Positions 8,363 to 17,620 of a DNA stretch of 64,000 bases are shown piece after piece. Positions within the stretch are counted from its first letter, which is position 1. Each line of letters begins with the position of its first letter. Both the position numbers and the translations under genes were made by a program. The notes beneath the pieces are model-generated. The model had not been told where the DNA came from. It was given only the letters and a program-made list of their open reading frames with translations, and ran no database searches. Source of the stretch: CAWFGS01 sp963815535 (GTDB taxonomy: Bacteria > Pseudomonadota > Alphaproteobacteria > Sphingomonadales > Sphingomonadaceae); assembly GCA_963815535.1 (NCBI GenBank), contig CAWFGS010000002.1, positions 1 through 64,000 on the forward strand, given 5' to 3'.

Positions 8363-11356
8363 TCAGATGTGACCGCCGATTTCGATCGCGAAGTTCGCCC
8401 CGGATAGAATCTTGGCGTCACGTTCGCTGATGTATGATATCTGATGGCCGCTGGCTTGTAGGTTCACCCTGCTTAAATACAGACCGACACCGTGTCCGCC
8501 GCGGCGCTTCGAAAAAAAGAGTTCGAACAGTCGATGTTGGTCGTCGGCATCGACGCCGTTGCCGCTATCGGCAATTATAATCGTATTGTCACGGTAATGC
8601 AGTTTGATTTCTTTCGGATCGGAACGGTTCACCCAATAGATCGCGTTGTTCACCAGGTTGATGAACGTCGGATAAATCCTAGAAGTCATATCGTCGAAGG
8701 ACATTGAAAGAAACTCTTCCGAAGCCGTTAAATCAATGTGGTTATCGACTAGGATCGACTTGAAGAACTCTTGCAGATAATCGTATATATCAGCTCCGGA
8801 AATCCGTTCGCGCAACTGCGTGCCGGACAGTTTCAATGGTGTTAGGAACCTCAACTTTTCGGTAAGTGCCATGTGCGCGCGCTTCGCCCGTTCCAACCGC
8901 GAGCTGTCGCTCGGATCGGCCTCCAGCCGTTCAAGACTTCTTGTTACTTCGTTGTCGAGACCTTCGAGTTCATGTCCGATGATCTCGACCGTAATGCCAA
9001 GTTGGGCAGTAGCATTAAGATCTTTGACGCGTTGACCGAGTTCCTGCGCTTCGTCGTCCACATTCGCGAATGCGGTAGCGAGATCGGCCCCTTTCGCGAT
9101 CTGCGAGATGTTGTAGATCATGGACGGATAACGATCTCGGACTTCGGCCATCACTTCGTTACGAGTTTCTTCCAAAGCTGTTAGCGACAAAGACAGATCG
9201 GTCTGGCTCGTAGCTTTGCGAACGATCGGGTCCGTAGCCTGTGTATAGCGTTCCCGATCCTGACGAAGTTCCTCGGTGTATTTTCCGGTCAGGTCGCGAA
9301 AGACCCCCCTGATTTCCGCCTCGTAGGAATTGAGCACGGCGTGGATGGCCGTCTCGTGTCCTTTGCGGACTGCCGCAAGTATCTGCTTCGGCGAAGCTTT
9401 GCCTACTTCGCTCTCGGCTTGGTTAAGTTCGTCCGCCGCAGTGTCGATAGTCTGTTGGACCGACTGCATCTCGTCACGATAGGCGCGATATCGTTTTTCC
9501 GAAGCGCCAAGTCTCGAGGGGACGTGCAGGAATGAAAGTGATGCTGCTTCCGCACGCACCTCTTCGAGCAGCCCTCTTGCCAAAGCAACGTTCTCGGTAT
9601 CGGGTTCCGCCTCGACAGATGCCAAGACGTTTTGAAGATTTTCGGATCTGTCCCGTAGTTCCGGAAGGCGTTCGCTGGCGTGGGCGAGTTGGGAACGGAA
9701 TACCGCCAGGCCGGTCTTCCTGATGTCATCCGCTTTTTTCTTGGCGGCAAGGTTCTTCAATTTTGCTTCGGCGATCAACTCGCTCCGGTCGTCGGAGCCG
9801 CTACCGAAGTAACTCAGCGCGGTTTTCAACAGGACGTTCTGAACAAGCAACCGCATTTCGCGGCTGGCCCGGTTCTCTACCAATCCTTCGCGGCCAGCCT
9901 TGTCCTTTAGGTTCGGGTTACCTTCGGATGAAAAGGCCAGTTTTCCGAAACTGCGACGATATGCCCAGAAATAGCGTCCGGCGTTCTTTTGCCTGCGCTC
10001 CTCCATGAGAAGGAAATCCGCTTCCGCGGAGCCATAAGGCATTACGCGCAACCCGTCGCGGTATACCCTGACCCCTCCATACAGGTCGACGAGACCCATC
10101 AGATCCGCGTGTCTGCTCGAGCTGTGTGAGGAACTGTTCTCCATCTGCTCGAAAGTCCCGATGGAGAAGCGGAAGGGTCCGGGGCGCGATGTCGAGCGGG
10201 TTGGCAGTTTGCGGGAAGGTGGGAGCACGATCTCGCCGCGGTCCTGACCGAATGCGCGCAGTTTCCCGGTGAACACACCCTCAGCGTCGAACTGGCCTTC
10301 GATGTAATGCTCGAGTGATCGGAAGTCTTGAAGAGCGAACGTGTCGCTCGAAGAGATGATGCGCTGGGACTGCAGACCGCGATATGCCAACACCTCGTAG
10401 CCGAATTTTACCGGATCGTCCCGGAGTGTGTCGGTGAAGCCAGTAAGGATGTCCTTCAGGCGATCCTTCACCGCCCGAACTTCGTCGTCTTCATGCTCGG
10501 ATTCGACCCATACGGACAATTCGTGGTGGGTATCCAGTAGATAAATGGCGGTGCCCGTCTCGCTGAGTCCGGCGGCAACGGGCCATTCGTTCAACTCCCG
10601 CTCTGCGAGCGTCGCGCCGTTCCAAAACGAGCGTATGCGGTCAATCGTCGGCTCTTTTCCTTCGCTTTTCTCGTATTTGGTGAACTTGTCCCAGGCTTCG
10701 ATTGCTAAGGATTCGCGTTCGGCATCTCCGCTCTCGTCGCCGAGGTTTTTCAGCAAAGCGTGCGACATCTCACTCAATAGGGTCAAGATGTCTTTGGCTT
10801 CGTCGAACTGCCGAACCGGTAGCTTGATTGCATCCAATGATAGGTAGGGATTTTCGAACAAGCGCCAGTCCACCAAGATGGCGGCGTAGCTGCCGCCCGC
10901 TGTTTTTGAAATCACCACCGAGGCGGGTGCAAGGAAAGCGGCAGAGAGACGCCCAATGCCTTTCTCTCCTTGCCTCGCCCTAAATTCCAGTTCGCTTCCG
11001 GGGGGAGGCTGCGAGCGTTCGCCGGAAATTTTGATTTCGGTTCCGATGACCAGCCAGCGTTCGATGAAGTCGGCTGTATTCATTCCGACGCCGTCGTCGA
11101 AGATTGCAGCAGTCACGGGCTTACCGTCGAATATGTTGAGGGAAACGTCTTTTGCGTAGGCGTCCCAAGCGTTCTTCCAGAGTTCGCTCACGGCGGTCGG
11201 CGCGTCGGCGATCTGACCACGGCCCAAGTGATCGATCGTGCGGGCTCGGGTAGTGAACGATGCGTCCGAACCGGAGGTCAATTGGACGCCGCGATCCGTT
11301 TGCTTAAAAGCGGGATCTGTCATTGCGGGGAAATGCCCTTCTGCATTAGAAGACAT
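8363..11356 (-). CDS. Dual-GHKL ATPase: MORC/Hsp90-like N-terminus, histidine-kinase-like C-terminus, 997 aa
   Basis: The N-terminal domain has the Bergerat ATP fold: Glu58/Asn62 in ELWKNAWDAY, DDGVGM at 87-92 and GEKGIGR at 130-136, in the MORC/Hsp90/MutL style. A long middle region (about 150-520) is followed by coiled-coil-rich sequence (about 530-780). A second Bergerat fold ends the protein in histidine-kinase style: His795 in IIGHELEGL as an H-box, N-box LVNNAIYWV (901-909), G1 DSGNGV (930-935), F-box FELFFSK and G2 GHGVGL (954-959). No membrane segment is seen, so it is cytoplasmic. The start may instead be the internal Met at 11323, preceded by AGAAGGG. MORC-like ATPases are known from bacterial restriction-modification neighbourhoods. 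The adjoining receiver protein is the likely phosphotransfer partner (inference). Confidence 0.8.
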   Translation of the reverse strand: MSSNAEGHFPAMTDPAFKQTDRGVQLTSGSDASFTTRARTIDHLGRGQIADAPTAVSELWKNAWDAYAKDVSLNIFDGKPVTAAIFDDGVGMNTADFIERWLVIGTEIKISGERSQPPPGSELEFRARQGEKGIGRLSAAFLAPASVVISKTAGGSYAAILVDWRLFENPYLSLDAIKLPVRQFDEAKDILTLLSEMSHALLKNLGDESGDAERESLAIEAWDKFTKYEKSEGKEPTIDRIRSFWNGATLAERELNEWPVAAGLSETGTAIYLLDTHHELSVWVESEHEDDEVRAVKDRLKDILTGFTDTLRDDPVKFGYEVLAYRGLQSQRIISSSDTFALQDFRSLEHYIEGQFDAEGVFTGKLRAFGQDRGEIVLPPSRKLPTRSTSRPGPFRFSIGTFEQMENSSSHSSSRHADLMGLVDLYGGVRVYRDGLRVMPYGSAEADFLLMEERRQKNAGRYFWAYRRSFGKLAFSSEGNPNLKDKAGREGLVENRASREMRLLVQNVLLKTALSYFGSGSDDRSELIAEAKLKNLAAKKKADDIRKTGLAVFRSQLAHASERLPELRDRSENLQNVLASVEAEPDTENVALARGLLEEVRAEAASLSFLHVPSRLGASEKRYRAYRDEMQSVQQTIDTAADELNQAESEVGKASPKQILAAVRKGHETAIHAVLNSYEAEIRGVFRDLTGKYTEELRQDRERYTQATDPIVRKATSQTDLSLSLTALEETRNEVMAEVRDRYPSMIYNISQIAKGADLATAFANVDDEAQELGQRVKDLNATAQLGITVEIIGHELEGLDNEVTRSLERLEADPSDSSRLERAKRAHMALTEKLRFLTPLKLSGTQLRERISGADIYDYLQEFFKSILVDNHIDLTASEEFLSMSFDDMTSRIYPTFINLVNNAIYWVNRSDPKEIKLHYRDNTIIIADSGNGVDADDQHRLFELFFSKRRGGHGVGLYLSRVNLQASGHQISYISERDAKILSGANFAIEIGGHI

Positions 11357-11358
11357 GA

Positions 11359-11802
11359 ATGGTCGATACTGTGTCGGCGGATGTAAGGTCCGCTATAATG
11401 TCTGCGGTAGGGTCCAAGAATACCCGTCCGGAGTTGCTCGTTCGTAGCGCGCTGCATGCCGCAGGTCATCGATACCGCCTTCATCGTCGCGATTTACCAG
11501 GCACGCCGGACATCGTATTCGTGTCCAGACGTATCGTCGTTCGGGTGCAGGGCTGCTTTTGGCACGGCCATGATTGTCGGAAGGGCAAACTGCCTGCCAC
11601 AAATGTAAAATTCTGGACCGACAAGATCGGCAAGAACGTGAGCCGCGATGCGCTCAATGCCCGATTGTTGAACGACCTCGGTTGGGAGGTTCACGATATC
11701 TGGGAGTGCACTGTCGAAGAAGGTGTAGGCGATTTGTTGGCTCACCTGTCGGTCGCCGAGACAGCCGTCAAACCTTCGACGGCGTATGTCGCGAAGAACT
11801 GA
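11359..11802 (+). CDS. vsr: Very short patch repair (Vsr-type) endonuclease, 147 aa
   Basis: Vsr nicks DNA 5' of T:G mismatches formed when 5-methylcytosine deaminates, protecting methylated sites. Family signatures are present: RSAIMSAVGSKNTRPELLVR at the N-terminus, LPGTPDIVF with the catalytic Asp, the zinc-site region VQGCFWHGHDC, then PATNVKFWTDKIGKNVSRD and the terminal LGWEVHDIWEC. The length is usual. The start codon lies only 2 bp from the start of the divergent 997-aa ATPase gene, unless the latter begins at 11323. The last 61 nt overlap the 3' end of the convergent methyltransferase gene. Pairing with a C5-cytosine methyltransferase fits the family role. Confidence 0.93.
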   Translation: MVDTVSADVRSAIMSAVGSKNTRPELLVRSALHAAGHRYRLHRRDLPGTPDIVFVSRRIVVRVQGCFWHGHDCRKGKLPATNVKFWTDKIGKNVSRDALNARLLNDLGWEVHDIWECTVEEGVGDLLAHLSVAETAVKPSTAYVAKN

Positions 11803-13010
11803 GCGAGTTTGGGTGGCACGGCGTTCCCTATCATTTTCGCGATCGGACCTAACTGATGCTGAGGATAGAACAGGTAATCCTCCGGAAATGATTGCAGCAA
11901 TGCCGCTTCCCTGAGTGAAATACCTCGGTTCTGGGTAGTATCGTAATGACCGAAACGCCCATTCGATATGCTATGGCATTTGGTCGTTATAGTCGGTGAG
12001 GGCTTGTTCGGATCCATGCGTGTGTAGACATCATTAAAGCAGCGCTGTTTGAATTTTGCGTTGACCTTTCGGTGGCACGCTAGGGAGAGATCTCCGTATG
12101 GCGTTTCGGTCATGTAACTGTTGGACGCGCCGGGTATCGAAGAACTGATACGGCGTATGTTCAGTTCGCTTAGCGACCTGGTGCGATGATTTGGTATGTC
12201 GGGATTATTCGCACCCGCCTTCAGAGGCGGGAGATGCTTCAGGGTCTCGCGAACCGTGCGGATTGGTTCGCTAGAGTCTTCGGTCGGGATCGTGAGCGTG
12301 CGAACTGACGCGACGTCGACTAGCCCTTTCCGGACCGATAGGTCCTTAAGGCCAACGAGTATCGAACGTTTCCTCATTTGCGGGACCCCGAACTTCGACG
12401 TGCAGACCACATCGCTGCCAGTCAGGTAGCCAAGCCGATCCAGTTCGGCGCGAAAATCTTCCCAGACACCACCGTATCGTGCATCGCCGATACCCCTGAC
12501 GTTTTCAGACAGCACGATATCGGGATCGAATACTTTCACGATTGCTGCCGCTTCCATAAGTAGGCTGCTATCACGCTCGCGGATTGTCTGTCGGCTGGCG
12601 CTTAGAGTGTTCTTCGACAAAGTCGTGAATGGTTGGCAAGGCGCGCAGATTGCGAAAAAGAGCGGCACGTCCGGATAGGCTTCGCGAGCGGCTGTAATGC
12701 ATTCATCGAGTTCTTCGATAAGTTTTCCCTGTTCGCCGCCAGTTCCTTCGGCGTTCCCGTCGGATGAGGGGTCACTTTCTGCTTCCGGGAAGATGTCTCG
12801 TCTTAGAAATTTCGGTGACTTTCCACTGAAAGGAAGATTGATGTTGTTCTTGACATAGGTTTCCCGACAACTGTCGTCTTTATCGACGCCAGCTATCACA
12901 ATGCCACCCGCATCGATTAACCCGCGGGTTGTCCCGCCGGCACCGCAAAAGAAGTCGACAGCTATAAAAGCCGGTTTCGGTATCGCGGATTGGCTCTTAA
13001 ACCGTTTCAC
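11742..13010 (-). CDS. DNA (cytosine-5-)-methyltransferase, 422 aa
   Basis: The order of C5-methyltransferase motifs is complete: motif I VDFFCGAGGTTRGLIDAG near residues 18-35, motif IV with the catalytic Cys in CAPCQPFTTLSK, motif VI in LSENVRGI, motif VIII in QMRKRSILVG and motif X in GNAVPPKLAQF near the end. The target-recognition region lies between VIII and X (about 240-360) and cannot be read for specificity. The enzyme methylates cytosine at C5 in a short DNA site. The final 61 nt overlap the convergent vsr gene. There is no conventional restriction gene directly beside it, but the 591-residue protein upstream has a possible nuclease core. Confidence 0.95.
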   Translation of the reverse strand: MKRFKSQSAIPKPAFIAVDFFCGAGGTTRGLIDAGGIVIAGVDKDDSCRETYVKNNINLPFSGKSPKFLRRDIFPEAESDPSSDGNAEGTGGEQGKLIEELDECITAAREAYPDVPLFFAICAPCQPFTTLSKNTLSASRQTIRERDSSLLMEAAAIVKVFDPDIVLSENVRGIGDARYGGVWEDFRAELDRLGYLTGSDVVCTSKFGVPQMRKRSILVGLKDLSVRKGLVDVASVRTLTIPTEDSSEPIRTVRETLKHLPPLKAGANNPDIPNHRTRSLSELNIRRISSSIPGASNSYMTETPYGDLSLACHRKVNAKFKQRCFNDVYTRMDPNKPSPTITTKCHSISNGRFGHYDTTQNRGISLREAALLQSFPEDYLFYPQHQLGPIAKMIGNAVPPKLAQFFATYAVEGLTAVSATDR

Positions 13011-13328
13011 TCAGGTATGGCCCAATCTTGAGGCGCCAGCAAACTCGCGCCCCCCTCAACATCGATAAATGGATTAGCTTTCGTCCGAACGGTTCTACGG
13101 GTTATAGATTGAATATGTCTCAACTTATTGCCCCACCATTCGTCCCGGGGCATACCCTCGATTTGCTGGCTCTAACCCAAAACGTCTTTTTCCTGCCAGC
13201 GAAGCTCAACTGACAGCGAATCGTAACTGTTGCAGCCTATTCCTGCTTGGTCAAGAGTTTGCCCGCATAACCCAACCAGTGCGGCTAGATAATCGGGCAG
13301 GTTAAATTGGCAAGTTATTGCCTACGTA
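13011..13328. other. Intergenic, no gene supported
   Basis: This 318-bp gap separates the methyltransferase start from the stop of the 591-aa gene. The only open frame (13028-13213, plus strand) lacks a ribosome site and protein-like character. It should hold the methyltransferase promoter and possibly methylation-sensitive control sites, but I cannot identify any. Confidence 0.4.
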
Positions 13329-15071
13329 TTATTCTGCGGTTGTCATTTGCCGTCTGTTAATCGAAAAATAGAGATCGCCGACTTCCCACTCGCTCGGTGG
13401 TTCTGGAAGGTAGGTTTCCGGAGCTGCAGCATTCAAGGTTCGAAATTGGTCTAGCAGATCCGAAAGTCCGCGTTTTCTTGCGTTTGGCTTGGCGAGGGTA
13501 ATTGCCGTCACAGCTTGGGTCCAATTGACGAACACGAAGTCACCAGTTTCGGCAAGCGATCGGAGCGAATGCGCATAGTGACGGGCAATGACCATATAAG
13601 ACACTTTGGGATCAGTCATGATTTTTGGTATTCGAAATGTAGCGCGAAGCTGATCGTCTGCAGCATGATTGACCCACTTCCTAGTCCGGCCGAGCCATGC
13701 GGCGACTTGCTCGTTCAAACGCCGAGTGCGGGCCAACATAGTCGCTAGGTCTGTTCCGTAAGGATCCTGATGCTTTAGTTGAACGAGCACTACATGGTTC
13801 TCGCTTGGCGATTGGATGACCATGTCGATATCTGTCAAAACCTCGCGTTTGTCTCGCAATTTCACGTTCATTTGAAATTTGAGATCTGGCAGCAGATGCA
13901 AAAGGCCATTGCGAACCGACCTTTGCATAACACCCTCGTTGGCTTGCTGAGCGCGAGCATAATCACGTGGATGGTCTCGACGAAGCGAGTTGAGCATGAA
14001 AAGGATTAGGTCGTCGGCTGTTGCTGGGGCCAGCGGGCGGATGACGTGACCCTCGGAACACTGAATGAGCGGCGGCATCGGACAACCCGGTCGGTCAAGT
14101 AGATCCGAATTTCTGCGGCTAACCGACAGAGTGTCGAATATCCTTTTTGCCTCGTCGAGTTCGATCTCGGCATGCCCCGCCATTTGTCCGCCATATTGAT
14201 TGATGAACTCTTGAAGGCTTTCGACAAAACCGTCAGTTTCCACAGACACTGTTAAAATGTCTTCTAATCGGGTCGCTGGACGTTTATCCATCAGGGCGAA
14301 CACGTATGCTCGATGCTTCATGGCGTTCGACATGATGAAAATCACTGCTAGCTTGAAGCTGAGGAACGTGGACCCACCGAACGTCGTAGCAAAGTGGAAA
14401 GTGTCCGATCCCTTGCCGATCAATATTTCATGGTAGGCCAACCCGAAGAAATAATCATCGAGTAGCGGATCGGCTTCATAGCCAATGAAATGTTCTCGGA
14501 AGGGATACACGAGATCGGAAAGTAGTGCTTTAACCTGATCTTGCATTTCGCCATCGGTTGTTGCTGCGAACTTTTTCGAGAAGCTAGACCGTTCGTGGGC
14601 TTTGTGCAGGGATTGAAGATCGGCTTCGTGCGCTTCTTCGTTCCAAAGGACGTTCGGAAGCGTTATCTCGAAGCCATCGCTCGATAATGCGATGCTACCG
14701 CCTTTCGCGAGCAAGCTTTGGGCTATTCGTCGGCCATGTTCCACGGTGCCCGCACGGCGCATGATTTCCAAAGCTGGAAACGAGTATCTTTCGTTCCGCC
14801 TGCAGGTAACGGCCGGGTAATCGAAAACCTCATGCGCTTCGAACGCTAATTTGATAATACGCGTCGCGCCAAAACGCAGTATTGTGAAGGTTTCTTCGGA
14901 ACATCGTCGTTCGCTGCTTGGATCAACCGTCGACTCCGCCGCTAGGTCGAGCTCGTTGATCACGACCCGCATCAACAGTCCCGATCGATCCGATTGCGTT
15001 TCGAGCGTCAATCGCCGCTCTTCTTCATTCAATGCCTCGTAGAACTGCTTCAGAATCGCGTTTTGTTCCAT
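13329..15071 (-). CDS. Large protein with possible PD-(D/E)XK nuclease core, about 580 aa
   Basis: Most of the protein is unrecognised. Counting from the alternative GTG start, residues about 410-450 read as a restriction-endonuclease-like core: LTDIDMVI supplies Asp425/Asp427 at the end of a beta strand, and VVLVQLKHQ supplies a Gln-x-Lys (442-444) in place of the usual Glu-x-Lys. Such Q-x-K variants exist in PD-(D/E)XK nucleases. The following helix (TDLATMLARTRRLNEQVAAW) fits that fold. The N-terminal 350 residues are mixed alpha/beta with no membrane segment. The ATG at 15071 was chosen; the frame extends to a GTG at 15104. Its place between the methyltransferase and a membrane protein suggests the nuclease or effector arm of the island. 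Confidence 0.6.
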   Translation of the reverse strand: MEQNAILKQFYEALNEEERRLTLETQSDRSGLLMRVVINELDLAAESTVDPSSERRCSEETFTILRFGATRIIKLAFEAHEVFDYPAVTCRRNERYSFPALEIMRRAGTVEHGRRIAQSLLAKGGSIALSSDGFEITLPNVLWNEEAHEADLQSLHKAHERSSFSKKFAATTDGEMQDQVKALLSDLVYPFREHFIGYEADPLLDDYFFGLAYHEILIGKGSDTFHFATTFGGSTFLSFKLAVIFIMSNAMKHRAYVFALMDKRPATRLEDILTVSVETDGFVESLQEFINQYGGQMAGHAEIELDEAKRIFDTLSVSRRNSDLLDRPGCPMPPLIQCSEGHVIRPLAPATADDLILFMLNSLRRDHPRDYARAQQANEGVMQRSVRNGLLHLLPDLKFQMNVKLRDKREVLTDIDMVIQSPSENHVVLVQLKHQDPYGTDLATMLARTRRLNEQVAAWLGRTRKWVNHAADDQLRATFRIPKIMTDPKVSYMVIARHYAHSLRSLAETGDFVFVNWTQAVTAITLAKPNARKRGLSDLLDQFRTLNAAAPETYLPEPPSEWEVGDLYFSINRRQMTTAE

Positions 15072-15242
15072 TGTCTTTCGTCGTTCGATACCGGTCTTCA
15101 ACACGTTTCAGCGAGAACGCATCCTATCAATTATTGATCTCGCAGGTAAAGTCGGTCATCGACGGACATCGGATATCGATTATCCTTAAAGAGCGCTTGC
15201 GTCAGAAGTAACCAACTTACGCCACACACTTTCCAGTTCGCC

Positions 15243-16274
15243 TCAGCGAGTTAGCTTCACCCGCTCCCATTCCCTCTTCAGGACGGCATGCGACAGGCGA
15301 AGGATGTAGGAAACGGATGCTTCGCGGTCGCTTGGTTCGAGGATAAGCTCCCACTGTGACGCGGTTATTTTTGATACCGGATTCGCACCTTTCGCTCGTT
15401 CGCTCTTGATGTCTTTTTCAACATTTGCTGCGTCTTGAACAACAACGGTCGGGTGACGCCAGGAGGCGAACTTTTGGATGAGGTAGAGCAGAAGCCGATG
15501 GTCCTTTTCAGACGGATTGAGCATCAGTTCGAGCTCGAGCCGCTTACTGTTGAGTCTGGTCCAGCACTCTCTAGCCTCTCGCATAAGGTTTCTGTCGAGC
15601 AGATCACGATGTGTATCGGTAAGCGCTACGACTTCGCCGATGAGGGTTCGCGCGCGGATAATCCATTCTTGGCGGCTGCTCGCAAGCACCTTTGCCCGTA
15701 TCTGTCGGAAAGCAAAGAAGATCGCCGTGCAGCTGAGGAAGAATGCCAGGTAGGTCACTGGCAAACTCAGCAGCCAAGATATTCCTCCGGATACGGTATT
15801 CTCGCTATCGGCATTGGATATCTCGGCATTCTTTCCGATTATGGAGTTTGCGGCAACAATGCCGAGGGTCGCGAGGGCAAGATGGGAGGGTGCCTGCACA
15901 AATGCCAAATCTTGCAGCCAGAGTTTCCACCTGATCCGTGAAACAACATTCAGCGGATCGAGCTTGGAACGATAGGCCACCAGTCCGTAGACATCATCCC
16001 ACTCCAGCGGAGCGGTGGGCCCCTTGCGCGACGGTGACCACCATTTGGTAGTGGCTTTGAAGACGCTGCGTCGAGCTATCACATACGATAACCAAAACAC
16101 GGTAGCCACGACTACGAATAAAAATACCACAGATAGCTGGTCTAGGCTGTATAGCTCTGGTCTGGCGGGTAATAAGCTGGCGCGGTGGCTAAAATACGAC
16201 ACTGCGACATAGCAAATGATTGCTATCATGCTGGTCAGTTCCGAAAGGGTCGGACTTCGCAATCTCTGTTCCAT
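15243..16274 (-). CDS. Membrane protein of defence-like island, 343 aa
   Basis: Four hydrophobic segments are visible: about 12-30 (ELTSMIAIICYVAVSYF), 46-66 (LSVVFLFVVVATVFWLSYVI), 128-145, and 168-190 (ISWLLSLPVTYLAFFLSC). The C-terminal 150 residues are soluble and helical with many Arg, Glu and Leu, likely cytoplasmic. I recognise no family. It is the first gene of the minus-strand series that continues with the 580-aa protein and the methyltransferase. Membrane proteins are common effectors in defence loci, but nothing here shows a pore or other activity. Confidence 0.6.
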   Translation of the reverse strand: MEQRLRSPTLSELTSMIAIICYVAVSYFSHRASLLPARPELYSLDQLSVVFLFVVVATVFWLSYVIARRSVFKATTKWWSPSRKGPTAPLEWDDVYGLVAYRSKLDPLNVVSRIRWKLWLQDLAFVQAPSHLALATLGIVAANSIIGKNAEISNADSENTVSGGISWLLSLPVTYLAFFLSCTAIFFAFRQIRAKVLASSRQEWIIRARTLIGEVVALTDTHRDLLDRNLMREARECWTRLNSKRLELELMLNPSEKDHRLLLYLIQKFASWRHPTVVVQDAANVEKDIKSERAKGANPVSKITASQWELILEPSDREASVSYILRLSHAVLKREWERVKLTR

Positions 16275-16363
16275 GGGCCGAGACTATATTTTAATTCTGC
16301 TGTTTGGGAAGGATTGCGACCATAACGCTCTCTGCAAGTCATCAATTTTGTGAATTGGAATGG

Positions 16364-17620
16364 TCATCCAAAGTCCGCGGCAGTCCCTCTCGTCGAGATG
16401 GCTTCGCACAACCTGACAATGGCGACGCCGTAGGCTGCGGTTCGCATGTCGATGTTCTGCTCTTCCATCAGATCAGCGACCGAACAGGCAGCGCTTTCGA
16501 TCCTATCTGCCAGGTAGCTTTCGACGCGCTCTGGCTCCCACGCATCGCCTGAGCGGTTTTGCACCCATTCGGCGTGGCTGATCGTAACCCCGCCGCCATT
16601 GGCGAGAATGTCCGGCACGACTTCTATCGAAGATTTGCGTAACCCTTCGTCCGCGCTAGGTTCAACTGGACCGTTGGCGATTTCCAAAATCGCAGAGCAA
16701 TTCAAATTTCCCACGTTTTCTTCGGTAATTACACCGCCCAGTGCGGCTAGCGCGAGCACGTCGCAACGCACGGAAATGATGTCTTCGCCATTTCCTTTGG
16801 AAGCACCTTCCTGCCCGGTATCGCATACCGAACCGCCACCTGCTTTTGCTTCAAGCAGCAGTTCGATATTCAGTCCGTCCTCGTGGCTCACGATACCGGA
16901 AGAGTCGGAGACCGCGACTATGCGGTGCCCCGCTTCGGCGGCTTTGCGCGCAAACCAGGAGCCTGCGTTGCCAAAACCCTGGATGGCGATGGTCAATGTG
17001 CCATCATTAAGGTCGAGTTTGGCGCGTAGAGCTTCGAGCGCGATGAGCGCACCATGACCAGTGGCTGGCGTCCTTCCAGGAATGCCGCCGATCGACGCAG
17101 GTTTGCCAGTGAACGCTGCCGGCTGGATGGACCCGACCATATCGTTGTATTCGTCGAGCATCCACGCCATCTCCCGCTCGCCCGTGGCGACATCAGGTGC
17201 GGGCACATCGCGGTCCGGACCTAACAATCCTGCGAATCTTCTGACCCAGCCGCGCGCGACCTTCTCCAGTTCCATTGCGGATAGATCGTGCGTATCGACC
17301 TGCACACCACCTTTTCCGCCCCCGAACGGAAGCCCCATAAGCGAGCACTTCATTGTCATGAGGAATGCAAGCGTCTGGACCTCATCCGCATTCACGGATT
17401 TGTGAAACCTGATGCCACCCTTGGTAGGACCGAGCGCGCTGTTGTATCGGCAACGCCAAGCCTTCAATTGCATCAACGAACCGTCGTCCCGTCGAAGCGG
17501 AACGGAAGCAGCAAGGGTTTCCGCCGGGTAGTCCAACCAGGCCAAGATTTCGTTGTCGATATCGACATGTTCGGCAGCACGGGACATTCTTGATCGCGCC
17601 GCGTGTAGCATTTCGCCCAT
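16364..17620 (-). CDS. Glu/Leu/Phe/Val-type amino-acid dehydrogenase, 418 aa
   Basis: This enzyme interconverts an amino acid (most likely glutamate) and its 2-oxo acid with NAD(P). Markers are the substrate-binding PTKGGIRFH and PFGGGKGGVQVD segments with the catalytic Lys, the catalytic Asp in VPAPDVATGEREM, and the Rossmann motif GFGNAGSWFA in the second domain. The open frame extends to 17734, but the ATG at 17620 has a strong AAGGAG ribosome site and gives the length usual for the family (near 420). It is a monocistronic housekeeping-type gene and marks the return from island to core sequence. Confidence 0.93.
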   Translation of the reverse strand: MGEMLHAARSRMSRAAEHVDIDNEILAWLDYPAETLAASVPLRRDDGSLMQLKAWRCRYNSALGPTKGGIRFHKSVNADEVQTLAFLMTMKCSLMGLPFGGGKGGVQVDTHDLSAMELEKVARGWVRRFAGLLGPDRDVPAPDVATGEREMAWMLDEYNDMVGSIQPAAFTGKPASIGGIPGRTPATGHGALIALEALRAKLDLNDGTLTIAIQGFGNAGSWFARKAAEAGHRIVAVSDSSGIVSHEDGLNIELLLEAKAGGGSVCDTGQEGASKGNGEDIISVRCDVLALAALGGVITEENVGNLNCSAILEIANGPVEPSADEGLRKSSIEVVPDILANGGGVTISHAEWVQNRSGDAWEPERVESYLADRIESAACSVADLMEEQNIDMRTAAYGVAIVRLCEAISTRGTAADFG

